The position numbers were made by a program, and so were the translations under genes. A stretch of DNA of 64,000 bases from JACKII01 sp965202745 (lineage in GTDB: Bacteria; Pseudomonadota; Alphaproteobacteria; Bin95): the NCBI GenBank assembly GCA_965202745.1, contig CBDBCB010000004.1, forward strand, positions 1 through 64,000, read 5' to 3'. The notes beneath the pieces are model-generated. The model was given only the letters and a program-made list of their open reading frames with translations, was not told the DNA's origin and did not search any database. Shown here in pieces: positions 51,947-61,343 of this stretch (position 1 is its first letter; each line of letters starts with the position of its first letter).

Positions 51947-52602
51947 TTAAGCACGCCGGCGTTTCACCCATAATACCAACGGTAGTAAGTTTGCCATCAA
52001 CGCGGCAGTACAGGCACGTCGGCAACGGCCGAAAAGCCTGTAATCAGGCGGGCCCAGTCGCCGGGCGACGTTGCCTCAAACGACAGGACCAGCGTCGCGG
52101 TGTTGAAGTTGGTGATGTCGTTACTGTCAAGGCCCCGGCCGGTAAACGAGCCGTAGTCTATCCCAGCCAATCCCAGCAAGGTGTCGCTGGCAGCCAGGTT
52201 TCCGTCCGATCCGATCACGGCATAGTTCAGCGCGTCGGCATCAAGATAGGCAACCGCGCGGTTTGAGCTGTCATTGCCAGGGTCCCATTGAATGTAGTGG
52301 CTGGAGATCACGGTACCAGCGTTGATTTCGAACTCTCCATTGCCCAAATCGGTGATGAAGTCGGCGACGCCATCGAATACCCGGTCGACCCGCAGCGCGG
52401 ATGTCAGGGTCAGATTTTGCACCTCGTCCCAAACGCGCAGAACGCCGTCGTTCGGGTCTGGCGTGATTGTATTCGGCGGGTTCGCAGTCACCTCGCAATA
52501 AATCGCGCCATTGCAGAAACTGATACCGGTGATTGCCGCCGCCGCGGGCTTCACGGCCGCAGCGCATAGCAACGCCATGCCGAAAACTGACAAAAATCGC
52601 AT
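51947..52602 (-). pseudogene. VPLPA-CTERM-type exported protein that has lost its sorting signal by frameshift
   Basis: Signal peptide MRFLSVFGMALLCAAAVKPA (cut near AAA). The mature beta-rich domain has a Cys pair (FCNGAIYCEV). The current frame ends SAVADVPVLPR at 51997. Adding one C at the GTACTG (52012 region; GTACCTG expected) gives VPVPAALMANLLPLVLWVKR with RRRA and a stop at 51947, the motif, membrane helix and basic tail of a VPLPA-CTERM signal. As sequenced, the protein would be exported without its exosortase tag. Confidence 0.75.
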
Positions 52603-52846
52603 TGATGATCCCTCCTAAAGCTGGAGGAACCTTATGCTCTTCGCGTAAAATATCGGTAAAAATACAAATATTGAACTATTTTTTATATATTGAAACGCAT
52701 CGTATTAATTTTTTATTCAATGTTTTTATGTATTATTCCTTTTTATAAACGAATTTTCAGTTTATTGAAATATTTACCTAATTTTCGCTTACCCCCTCTT
52801 TACCCTCAGTACCAGCCAGCTGCAATGCGTTGCGATAAGACTAATA
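52603..52846. other. AT-rich intergenic segment
   Basis: 244 bp, strikingly AT-rich from about 52650 to 52790 (TTTTATATATTGAAACG, TTTTATTCAATGTTTTTATG). No supported gene. It probably holds the promoter of the exported protein gene (minus strand) and may be a remnant of acquired DNA. Confidence 0.5.
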
Positions 52847-54427
52847 TCATTCCTCCCGGATGCCAATTTGTTGGAGCATCTCCAGCGTTTTCTCAGCATG
52901 CTTCTCCTCAAGAAAGCTGGTGTTCTCTGCATAGATCTTTAATGACAATGAAGGTTGCACGCTAATAGCTCTTTGCAATTCGATCTTCGCTTCTGACCAT
53001 TGGTTAAAATTGGCAAGGCAGATTGAAATATTCACAATCGGAAAATAGAACTTGGGTACCAACTGTGTGGCCCGGCGTGAAATATCTAGCGCATCCTCAT
53101 ACCGTTTGAGCGCGATCAACACCGAACCTAATTGCGTTAGCGCAAATCCGCGTTGTGGATCCCGAGGGTTAACGCGCAAAGCTGCCTCATAAAATGGGAT
53201 GGCAGACTCATAACGGCCTAGGCACATGCCATGCATCCAACCCATATTTTGCTGACCGCGGCTCAAACTTGGGTTGAGGCGAAGGCCGATCTGCATCTGG
53301 CCGAGTGTGGCATCAAATTGCTTTCGAGCCGCAAACACCCGGCCTTGAGCAAAATATGCCAGGGTTTCAAATGGATCAGATTATTTGGCTAAACTGGCGT
53401 GATACTCAATGCGCTCTACGGTCTCTTGCCTATCCCATTCGATCCCCAAGCGAATAGCGTTCACCAATTGATAGGCCAATTGCGCCTGAGCTGCTGCAAG
53501 TGTCGGCTCTCTGGCTATGGCTTCCTCCAACAGGTTGAGGCCGATAGCGATGTCTTCCCGGTTCAGTCGACCCATATGCCAAAGACTGCGTTGATAAAGC
53601 CCCCAAGCACTCAAGCCAGAAACTGGCAGCCGCCGCACGCGCAGTCGTTCCTGCACATCGATTTCCGGCGCGACCGCGAACACGATCATCTCCGTAATCT
53701 GATCTTGCAGTGCGAAAACATCATCCAGCACGCCGTCAAACTGCTCGGAAAACAGCGATGCATTGTTAACCGCGTCAGCCAATTGCGATGTGATCCGCAC
53801 GCGGTTTCCTGATTTCCGCAGGCTGCCCTCAACAATGTACCGGACGCCCAAATCTTTCGAGACCTGTGCTGCCGTTACCGCCTGGACTTTGTAACTGAAA
53901 GTCGAACCGCGGTTGATGACGAACAGGGACGTAAAGCGGGATAGAGCGCCGATGACGTCCTCCGCAATACCATCCGCCAACTGATCCTGCTCCGGGTCGT
54001 TGGAAAGGTTGGCAAACGGCATCACCGCGACAGATGGTTTGTCGGGCAGGATCAGATCGGGTTCTGCAGCAGCCATCGCGCTTATACGAAAGGTAGATTC
54101 AGACTCTGGAGTCTCTGGCTCGGCCAATACTTCCGCGACAAACCGAAAGCCCCGCCTGGGCGCTGTACGGATGACTTTTTGATCCTGACCGTTATCTTCC
54201 AAGGCTTGCCGGGAGGCTTTGATCCGGCTGGATACGGTCGTGTCGGAGACGAACCGGCCAGCCCAGACAGCCTCAATCAACTCATCGCGAGTCACCAGCC
54301 GGTCGCGGTTTTCTACCAGGCAAGAAATGACGTCGAACACCTGCGGCTCCACCGCCAGAGGCACGCCTGCCCGGCGAAGTTCCTGGTGTGCGGTGTCGAG
54401 TTCAAAATGCCCGAACGTGTAAATCAT
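52847..54427 (-). pseudogene. CadC-like winged-helix/TPR regulator with in-frame ochre codon
   Basis: 526 codons. The N-terminal OmpR/PhoB-type winged helix (MIYTFGHFELDTAHQELRRA .. EVLAEPETPES, residues 1-110) has RFVSDTTVSSRIKASRQALE as recognition region. A TolB/adenylate-cyclase-associated domain (SVAVMPFANLSNDPEQDQLA .. GVRYIVEGSLRKSGNRVRIT) and TPR-like repeats (LRVNPRDPQRGFALTQLGSV) follow. TAA interrupts after HASLAK at 53381 (CAA or AAA expected), and the same frame goes on SDPFETLAYFAQGRVF to 52847. No membrane helix is evident, so it is a soluble relative of CadC. Its target genes are unknown. Confidence 0.82.
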
Positions 54428-54738
54428 TGAAACGATGCACTTACCTATCGTGTGCTGTCAGTTTTTACCTGACCATGGGCGAGTATAGGTCAGGAATTGG
54501 CGGAATGTTACGCCCGATCGGCATCTCCCTAAACAATCCATGGCCTCTCCTTAGGTTCTTCCTGGTTTCTTCAAGGCCTCTCCAAGCAAGTGCGCCAGTG
54601 CACCTATAGCCTTTGATCATTCGCATTGGTGCCCCCGGGCACCGCAACTGACCGGAGGAAATTCCATGACTGCCATCACAAACCCAACGCCGATCCTGTC
54701 CTGGACTGCATGGCTTCGCCACAAAGCCTCAGTCATCG

Positions 54739-56110
54739 GAGAAACAGCTGACAGTTGGTGATTTTCCTGAGGGGCGGCATATCATGGCGTTGTTCCCGCG
54801 CCGCAATTCTCGCCGAGAAAAGGCTATGCCCCATGACGAGAGATACCATCACCGCGTTGCCCCATCCCAAGGGATTTTCCGCCGATCCGCTGACGGATTT
54901 GATCCGTTCCGGGGCGCGGCAGTTGATCGAGCAAGCGCTTGAAGCTGAGTGGAGCGCATGGCTTGCGCCATTTTCCAATGAGACGACGTCCGAGGGGCCC
55001 GCGCGGGTCGTTCGTCACGCTCACCTGCCAGAACGAGAGGGAATGACCGGGATTGGCCCAGTGCCCGTGAAAGGGCCACGCGGGCGGGATCGTGATCGGC
55101 AGGCTGAGAAGGGTCGGTTCTCTTCTTCGATCCTGCCACCGTATCTGCGCAAGGCGAAGTCCGTCGAGGACTTGCTGCCCTGGCTTTCCCTCAACGGCAT
55201 TTCCACGGGCGATTTTCAGGCGGCCTTGGCCGCGCTGCTCGGGCCGAACGCGGCGGGCCTGTCGTCCCCCACCATCTCGCGGCTGAAGTCCGATTGGTGG
55301 GAGGAGTACGACCGCTGGCAGAAGCGCGATCTCAGCGCCCGGCGCATCGTCTATGTCTGGGCGGATGGCGTCTATTTCCAGCCAAGGATGGAAGAAAAGC
55401 AATGTGTTCTGGTGCTGATCGGCGCGGATGAATGGGGCCGAAAGGAGATACTGGGGCTGATCGACGGCTATCGCGAAAGGACCCAAAGCTGGCGCGCGCT
55501 CCTGCTCGACCTCAAGCGGCGCGGCCTCAATCACGCGCCCGATCTCGCGGTAGGCGACGGTGCACTGGGCTTCTGGGCCGCCCTTCGCGCGGTCTTCGGC
55601 GCGACCGCAGAACAGCGCTGCTGGTTCCATAAAACCGGCAATGGGCTGAAGGCAATGCCCCAATCGGTGCAAGCGAAAGCCAAAGGCCCCCTGCACGACA
55701 TCTGGCAGGCAGAGACGAAGGCCGAAGCCATGGCGGCCTGCGATTTCTTCATCGAGACCTACGGCGTGAAAGACGAACAAGCGGTAGCCAAATGGATCAA
55801 AGACCGTGACGTGCTGCTGGCCTTCTATGATTTCCCGGCAGAACAGTGGAAACACATCAGAACCACCCATCCCATCGAAAGCGCCTTCGCGACGGTGTGT
55901 CACCGGACAGGTAAAACCAAAGGCTGTCTGAGCCGAAAGACCGCCCTCGCCATGGCGGTCAGGCTCCTGATGTCAGCGCAGGGCAAATGGCGAAAGCGCG
56001 ACGGCGCAAATCGCATGCCTGGGATAATCCAGGGCATTGCATTCATCGACGGGATCAAACAAATGCAAAACGCCGCCTGATCAAGCCGTCACCAACTTTC
56101 GCCATAGCTC
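54739..56110 (+). mobile_element. IS256-family element, copy B, with 9-bp target duplication
   Basis: 1372 bp, flanked by CAGTCATCG at 54730-54738 and 56111-56119, a 9-bp direct repeat as expected for the family. The ends begin GAGAAACAG.. and end ..CATAGCTC, with the inner repeat CAGTTGGTGA/TCACCAACT. Nearly identical to copy A at 17116-18488, so transposition is recent. Confidence 0.94.
54833..56080 (+). CDS. IS256-family transposase (copy B)
   Basis: About 415 residues from MTRDTITALPHPKGFSADPL, with catalytic Asp in WADGVYFQPRM, Asp in LAVGDGALGFWAAL and Glu in HPIESAFATVC. Only a few substitutions separate it from copy A. The frame is intact. An upstream in-frame start at 54755 lies within the terminal repeat region and is less likely. 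Confidence 0.93.
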   Translation: MTRDTITALPHPKGFSADPLTDLIRSGARQLIEQALEAEWSAWLAPFSNETTSEGPARVVRHAHLPEREGMTGIGPVPVKGPRGRDRDRQAEKGRFSSSILPPYLRKAKSVEDLLPWLSLNGISTGDFQAALAALLGPNAAGLSSPTISRLKSDWWEEYDRWQKRDLSARRIVYVWADGVYFQPRMEEKQCVLVLIGADEWGRKEILGLIDGYRERTQSWRALLLDLKRRGLNHAPDLAVGDGALGFWAALRAVFGATAEQRCWFHKTGNGLKAMPQSVQAKAKGPLHDIWQAETKAEAMAACDFFIETYGVKDEQAVAKWIKDRDVLLAFYDFPAEQWKHIRTTHPIESAFATVCHRTGKTKGCLSRKTALAMAVRLLMSAQGKWRKRDGANRMPGIIQGIAFIDGIKQMQNAA

Positions 56111-56286
56111 CAGTCATCGTCAGGTTGGCCACAAGCACACGAAGCGTGGTTGCAACCTCCGCTGACCTAGAACGCGATATGCGCACCCAGGCGATGGCAA
56201 TGGAGCGCCAACAGAAGTTTAGCCGACTCTCGGCCGGCAGCTATTTGGGCAATGTCGACTAGCCTGAATGGCAGTCTTCCAGGCCC

Positions 56287-56631
56287 TCAGGCGGTGATCA
56301 CATAGACCTTGCGCACGGTTTCCGTCACGTCCCAGCGCCCGGTCCAGCCCTTTGGCAGGACGATGACGGAGCCTGCTGTTAATTGGCGCTTGGTCCCGTC
56401 GGCATCCGTGATGGTCGCCTGGCCGCTTAAGATCTGCGCGACCTCGCAGTCGGCACGGTTCTCAATTGGCCAGCCACCCGGTGTGCATTCCCACACGCCG
56501 GACTTAACCCCATCCTGATCGGAAATCCCGGCCGCCTTGACCTGCGGGTCGCCGCTGTCGGCCCCGGCACGTTGCCCGGCCGTTAGTTCCATGCTCTCGG
56601 CACCGAGGATCGAGGGGATGATAGCGGTCAT
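56287..56631 (-). CDS. Cupin-domain protein (cupin_3/RmlC-like)
   Basis: 114 residues. The beta-barrel core shows VKSGVWECTPGGWPIENRAD, CEVAQILSGQATITDADGTK and SVIVLPKGWTGRWDVTETVR, the cupin_3 pattern (GVWEC..PG, E...L.G.....D.G, G....P.G..G.W) seen in (S)-ureidoglycine aminohydrolase-like and related small cupins. It may bind a metal or small ligand; function unresolved. Divergent from the acyl-CoA dehydrogenase pair 100 bp away. Confidence 0.85.
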   Translation of the reverse strand: MTAIIPSILGAESMELTAGQRAGADSGDPQVKAAGISDQDGVKSGVWECTPGGWPIENRADCEVAQILSGQATITDADGTKRQLTAGSVIVLPKGWTGRWDVTETVRKVYVITA

Positions 56632-56730
56632 GGCGATGGTTCCTTTGTCGTCGCGCTTGGCAGAGAGAGCCGCCCGCGCTTATCCTTTGGTCAGAGCCTA
56701 ACACATAGCGCCGAGGGATTGCCTAGCCCC

Positions 56731-57834
56731 ATGAATTTCGACTTCACCGACGACCAGCGGATGCTGCGTGACCAAGCCCGCCGTTTTCTGGAAGAAAACG
56801 GCAGCGTGCGGGCCATTATGGAGGGCGACGAGCCCTTTGACCAGGAACTGTGGCAACAGATTTGTGCGCTTGGCTGGACGGGGGCAGCCCTGCCAGAGGA
56901 AGAAGGCGGGGTCGGGCTTTCCTATGTCGATCTCTGCGTGATTGCGGAGGAACTGGGCCGGGCCTTGGCGCCGGCGCCCTTCTCCTCCTCGATATATCTG
57001 GCGCTGGAAGCCGTGCGGCTGGCAGGCTCGCCTGAGCAGAAGCAACGCCACCTGCCGAAGCTGGCTTCCGGCGAGGTCATCGGTACCCTGGCGGTGGGCG
57101 AAGGCATTGGCGTCCTAGCACCGAAAAACATCCGGGCAGAGGTCGCGGGCGGCAAGCTTTCCGGCGTGAAAGTGCCGGTGCCGGACGGCGATATCGCAGA
57201 CCTGGCTGTCGTAGTGGCCAAATCGGGCGGCGAAACCGGCCTGTTCCTGGTCGACCTGACCGGGCCAGGCGTTACGCGCGAGACCATCGAGACGCTGGAC
57301 CCCAGCCGCAGCCACGCCAAGATCACCTTCACCAACGCACCGGCTGAGGCACTCGGCAATGTTGCCGACGGCTGGCAGCACCTGATCCGCGTCCAGGACC
57401 ACGCGGCGGTGCTGTTCGCCTTCGAGCAGCTGGGCGGCGCGCAGAAATGCCTGGAGGAAGCCAAGGACTACGCCATGAACCGCTTTGCCTTTGGCCGGCC
57501 TATCGCCAGCTTCCAGGCGATCAAGCACAAGCTGGCCGACGTCTACATGAAGACCGAGCTTGCGCGCTCCAACGCCTATTTCGGCGCGTGGGCGTTGAAC
57601 TCCGGCGCGGCGGAACTGCCGGTGGCGGCGGCAGCAGCGCGCGTGGCCGGCAACACGGCCTTCGTCTTTGCGGCGGAGGAGAACATCCAGACCCATGGCG
57701 GCATGGGCTTTACCTGGGAGTTCAACTGCCACCTGTACCTGCGCCGGGCAAAGCTGCTGGCGCTGACGCTGGGCAGCGAGAAACGCTGGAAAGAGCGTCT
57801 CGTCTCCCGCCTCGAAGAACGTAACGCGGCTTAA
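56731..57834 (+). CDS. Acyl-CoA dehydrogenase (FadE-type, small subunit-like)
   Basis: 367 residues from the ATG at 56731; a TTG upstream is unlikely. N-terminal domain MNFDFTDDQRMLRDQARRFL, a divergent middle domain without the usual catalytic-loop consensus (GTLAVGEGIGVLAPKNIRAE), and C-terminal RFAFGRPIASFQAIKHKLAD with QTHGGMGFTWEFNCHLYLRR. Pairs of adjacent, unequal acyl-CoA dehydrogenases often form alpha2beta2 heterotetramers in sterol or branched-acid degradation. This one resembles such a partner of the next gene (27 bp apart). Substrate unknown. Confidence 0.9.
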   Translation: MNFDFTDDQRMLRDQARRFLEENGSVRAIMEGDEPFDQELWQQICALGWTGAALPEEEGGVGLSYVDLCVIAEELGRALAPAPFSSSIYLALEAVRLAGSPEQKQRHLPKLASGEVIGTLAVGEGIGVLAPKNIRAEVAGGKLSGVKVPVPDGDIADLAVVVAKSGGETGLFLVDLTGPGVTRETIETLDPSRSHAKITFTNAPAEALGNVADGWQHLIRVQDHAAVLFAFEQLGGAQKCLEEAKDYAMNRFAFGRPIASFQAIKHKLADVYMKTELARSNAYFGAWALNSGAAELPVAAAAARVAGNTAFVFAAEENIQTHGGMGFTWEFNCHLYLRRAKLLALTLGSEKRWKERLVSRLEERNAA

Positions 57835-57860
57835 GCCCAAACGGATTTAGGAGAACCATC

Positions 57861-59084
57861 ATGGACTTCACCGACACCCTGCAAGAAGCTGAGTACCGCG
57901 CCAAGGTCCGCGCCTTCCTAGACGCCAGCGCGGAAAAGAAAGAGCCGGGCAAGCAGTTCGCCAAGCAGTATGGCGAGGAAGGCCTCGTGCCGCTGGCCAG
58001 GAAATGGCAGGCCAAGAAACATGCTGCCGGGTTCGCGGGCATCACCATGCCCACGGAATACGGCGGCCAGGGCCTGACCGCCATGGAGCTGGTGATCTAC
58101 AACCAGGAGGAAGCAAACTACCTGGTGCCGCGCGGCGCGTATGAGATCGGCCTCGGCATGTGCATCCCAACCATGCTGATGTACGCGACCGAGGAGCAGA
58201 AACAGCGCTATGCACCGGTCGCGCTGAAGGGTGACGAGATCTGGTGCCAGCTGTTTTCCGAACCAGCAGGCGGCTCCGACGTTGCCAACGCCAAGACGCG
58301 GGCGGTTAAGGACGGCGACGACTGGATCATCAACGGCCAGAAAATCTGGACCAGCGGTGCCCATTTCTGCGACTGGGGCATCATCGTGCTTCGTACCGAT
58401 ACCAGCGTGCCGAAGCACAAGGGCCTGTCGTTCTTCTTTCTGAACATGCACTCGCCGGGCATCGAAGTGCGCCGGATCAAGCAGATCAGCGGCACCAGCA
58501 ACTTTAACGAGGTGTTCTTCAACGACGTGCGCGTGCCGGATGCTCAGCGGCTGGGACCGGTCGGCGGCGGCTGGCGGGTAGCGCTGACGACGCTGATGAA
58601 CGAGCGGCTGGCTGTGGGCCAGGTTGCCCCGCCGGATTTCGACGAGATGTTCACGCTCGCCCGCGCTCTGGAACTGGAAGACGGCCCTGCAATCAATGAT
58701 TCCAGCGTGCGGGAGCGGCTGGCCGACTGGTATGTGGAAAGCCAGGGGCTGAAGCTTTCCGTGTTTAGGACGATGACCGCGTTGAGCCGCGGGGAGGAGC
58801 CTGGGCCGGAAAGCTCGATCAACAAGATCATCTCCGCCAACAAACGCCAGGACATCGCCAATTTCGCCACCGACCTGATGGAGCAGGCGGGCGTGGTGAT
58901 GGACGCGGACTCACCCATGGCAGGGATTTTCCAGGAAGCCGTGCTGTCGAGCCCGAGCGGCCGGATTGCGGGCGGTACGGATGAAATCCTCCGCAACATC
59001 ATTGCAGAGCGCGTGCTGGGGATGCCCGGCGACATCCGTGTGGACAAGGACGTGGCCTACGACAAGCTTCCGCAGGGGCGGTAA
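57861..59084 (+). CDS. Acyl-CoA dehydrogenase (FadE-type, large subunit-like)
   Basis: 407 residues. MDFTDTLQEAEYRAKVRAFL, GFAGITMPTEYGGQGLTAME, CQLFSEPAGGSDVANAKTRA and WIINGQKIWTSGAHFCDWGI are the FAD-binding consensus; GRIAGGTDEILRNIIAERVL is the C-terminal signature. It likely forms a heteromeric enzyme with the upstream gene. Its stop overlaps the start of the NIPSNAP-like gene (TAATG), so the three genes form an operon. Confidence 0.94.
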   Translation: MDFTDTLQEAEYRAKVRAFLDASAEKKEPGKQFAKQYGEEGLVPLARKWQAKKHAAGFAGITMPTEYGGQGLTAMELVIYNQEEANYLVPRGAYEIGLGMCIPTMLMYATEEQKQRYAPVALKGDEIWCQLFSEPAGGSDVANAKTRAVKDGDDWIINGQKIWTSGAHFCDWGIIVLRTDTSVPKHKGLSFFFLNMHSPGIEVRRIKQISGTSNFNEVFFNDVRVPDAQRLGPVGGGWRVALTTLMNERLAVGQVAPPDFDEMFTLARALELEDGPAINDSSVRERLADWYVESQGLKLSVFRTMTALSRGEEPGPESSINKIISANKRQDIANFATDLMEQAGVVMDADSPMAGIFQEAVLSSPSGRIAGGTDEILRNIIAERVLGMPGDIRVDKDVAYDKLPQGR

Positions 59085-59761
59085 TGGCCGACCAATATGT
59101 GCACCACCTGCTTTCCTGCGCACCGCGCCAGTGGCAGGCGGTGGCGGAGGCTCTGAAGGCAGAAAGCGCTGGACGGCTCGCGGCGGCGGGCGGTGTGCTC
59201 TATGGCGTGTTCCGGAGCCAGATTGGCGCTCCCAGGGACGATCTGAACGTCATCACCGTCTGGTCTGATGATAACGCAGTGTCCGCGGCCAAGGCGGAGG
59301 CGCTATTGACCGAGGGCGTGCCCGGTATCCGCGTGGCCCAAAGCCTTGCCATGGTGCCGATGCTCCGGCCCACCACTGCCGAGCCGCCCCGCCGCCAGGG
59401 CAATTTTGCCTTCCGCTGGTTTGAGACACCCGCCGGACATTGGACGGAATTTCTGGACCTCTGCACCGGCGTGTGGCCGGGGTTCGAGTCCTCCTACGAC
59501 AGCCAGATCATCGGGCTGTGGCGGCTGGAAGCGGATGACGGCGGAGCGCTGGATTCCGACAATTCCCCGGTCCGCTCCCTGCTGCTGACGCGGCGGCCTG
59601 ACCTCGCCATGTGGGAGCGTTCCAAACTGCCAGCCAACGCGGAAGAAGCCGAGGTGCGGCGGAAGTTGAGCCGCCGCTATGACCTGTGGGACTGGACAAT
59701 GGTTTACACCACAACCCTGCTGACGGCGGAGGATAGGGCGGATGAGGCGCGGTGGGCTTAA
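59084..59761 (+). CDS. NIPSNAP/Dabb-like alpha-beta barrel protein
   Basis: 225 residues in two ferredoxin-like halves: residues 1-100 (MADQYVHHLLSCAPRQWQAV .. GAPRDDLNVITVWSDDN) and 105-225 (FAFRWFETPAGHWTEFLDLC .. LLTRRPDLAMWERSKL). The layout resembles NIPSNAP family proteins, often found with acyl-CoA catabolic genes. Translational coupling to the acyl-CoA dehydrogenase supports a role in the same pathway. No catalytic residues assigned. Confidence 0.65.
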   Translation: MADQYVHHLLSCAPRQWQAVAEALKAESAGRLAAAGGVLYGVFRSQIGAPRDDLNVITVWSDDNAVSAAKAEALLTEGVPGIRVAQSLAMVPMLRPTTAEPPRRQGNFAFRWFETPAGHWTEFLDLCTGVWPGFESSYDSQIIGLWRLEADDGGALDSDNSPVRSLLLTRRPDLAMWERSKLPANAEEAEVRRKLSRRYDLWDWTMVYTTTLLTAEDRADEARWA

Positions 59762-59871
59762 ATCATAGCTTCCCTCAAAATTTTTCAGCAAATCACAATA
59801 ATGATCTATTTTTATTCTATACAAAAAATTTGTTTATATTTATATAATTATTATTTATTGGATAATGTCAA

Positions 59872-60459
59872 CTATCCATTCACAAAATCTTCATTATAAG
59901 AACCATAACCTGAATAAAAACCCTCCAAAATGCTTGCTTCAAACCCCAATCTCATTACGAGTCCACCAAATTGCATGTTACTATTTTTTCCATTGTACTC
60001 GACAAATAAATATTGACCATATCTAAATTACCCTGAAAATTCTATCTGGCTCATTATACTTAACTATTGGGATTCTAATATTGCATTTCCGTATATTTTT
60101 CTCCTTGAATATCTTATTGTCGAAATAACGTCCAACTCCACCATTTCTTCTTTGAAATTTTGACGGGCTTTTCCGGTCCACACTCCAGTAATTCTGGCAA
60201 TGTCGTTACGAACCGGAATAGCATTGCGCTGCTCCAACCACATTTTAATAAATATCGTAACAATTGCACCTATTGAATGTGTAATAATACCAGAGACCAA
60301 AATCTCTATTAGGTATTCTTCAAAGAAGTTTAGCATGTCCCATATCGCTTCCAATAACAGCAATATTAGTTTCTCAATACATTCTTCAACAAATTTCTGA
60401 TTTTCGCAACACGTTTCAAAAAAAACTGACGCTGTGTTTCTTTGAAAATATTCAATCAT
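59872..60459 (-). pseudogene. Two-TM plus beta-rich domain protein with two in-frame stops
   Basis: Very AT-rich. MIEYFQRNTASVFFETCCEN is followed by hydrophobic helices (CIEKLILLLLEAIWDMLNFF, LVSGIITHSIGAIVTIFIKM), then ARITGVWTGKARQNFKEEMV and RRKIYGNAILESQ, where TAG occurs at 60064. The same frame continues LSIMSQIEFSG, TAA, then FRYGQYLFVEYNGKNSNMQF, GGLVMRLGFEASILEGFYSG and YGSYNEDFVNG to 59872. Both stops could replace Tyr. The W-x-G start and GxxxGxG-like end suggest a lipocalin-like beta barrel behind two membrane helices, a layout also seen in some bacterial defence effectors; homology not established. Confidence 0.5.
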
Positions 60460-60685
60460 ATTGATACAATCTCGATTATGATCGGTAATGCGCCGCGGTC
60501 AGATGAAATTGTTGTTTGTATGGCTGTTACCGATGGCCCCCGGCCACATCCGCGGGTAGGTAAGGGACCAAGCATTGTTTAAAGGTCAAACACTCCTCAA
60601 TCAGCCGAATTACCGAATACATTATCACTGCAGTCGACCCATATTGCTGCATTGATTACTGGTTAGCTTGGAAGGAACCAAAATC

Positions 60686-61343
60686 ATGGAGAGCGAAGTC
60701 TCATTCAGCTCCGACGGTCTGGCGCTGGCAGGCAATCTGCATCTGCCGGAGGGGTATGCGGCCGGAGATCGACCCGGCGCGTATCGGTGTGATCGGGCAT
60801 AGCTTCGGCGCGGCGGTTGCCTGTTATGCCGGAGCGGTTGACCAGCGCTTTGCGGCGGTAATCTCTTCCTGCGGCTGGGGCCATGGTGAGCACAAATTCC
60901 GGGGCCAGCATCCGGGGGAGATGTGGGAGAAATTCACCACCATGCTGGCCGATGCCCGAGCCGAAAAGGAACGCACCGGCACCGCGCCCACCGTGCCGCG
61001 CTTCGACGTGGTGCCCATAGCAGAACATCTGCGCAAGAACCTGTCACCCAACGCGCTGATGGAGGTTTCGGCGGACACGGCGCAGAGCATGTTCGACTTC
61101 CGGGCGGAGGAGGTCGTCCATTGGATCAGCCCCCGGCCGGTCCTGTTCCTGCACGGGGCGGACGATACGGTGACGCCGACCGAGCAGTCACTGCGCCTGT
61201 GGGAATGTGCCGGTCAGCCGAAAGACCTCTTGCTGATTACCGGCACCGACCACTTCCCGCTGTCGGGCAATAATCAACGCACACAGGATATTCTGAAAGG
61301 CTGGCTGGATCGTTACCTGCCGGTAGGCGAGGGCACGGCATGA
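60686..61343 (+). pseudogene. Alpha/beta hydrolase (dienelactone-hydrolase-like) with internal deletion
   Basis: The N-terminal strand region MESEVSFSSDGLALAGNLHL then PEGYAAGDRPG is followed directly, in another frame, by RPEIDPARIGVIGHSFGAAV (nucleophile Ser in GHSFGA). The HGxxG/oxyanion and first half of the core normally between them are absent. The join lies in GCGGCCGGAGATCG, which can be read in both parts, pointing to a microhomology deletion. The rest, with Asp in VLFLHGADDTVTPTEQ and His in GTDHFPLSG, is intact to 61343. The stop overlaps the next start. Confidence 0.75.

Larger units (their letters stand above)
54666..56262 (+). pseudogene. 71-residue protein gene interrupted by IS256 copy B
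   Basis: Removing the IS (54739-56110) and one copy of the 9-bp duplication joins MTAITNPTPILSWTAWLRHK-ASVI to VRLATSTRSVVATSADLERD .. KFSRLSAGSYLGNVD, one continuous frame with a stop at 56262. GGAGGAAA precedes the ATG. The reconstructed small protein has an Arg-rich N-terminal helix and a helical, Met/Gln-rich C-terminal half. No family recognised. The clean reconstruction shows a recent insertion. Confidence 0.75.

Noticed and set aside
54824..55903. 359-codon frame opposite the IS256 copy B transposase (and its mirror in copy A)
   Set aside because: Antisense to a well-defined DDE transposase; it shows no recognisable domain.
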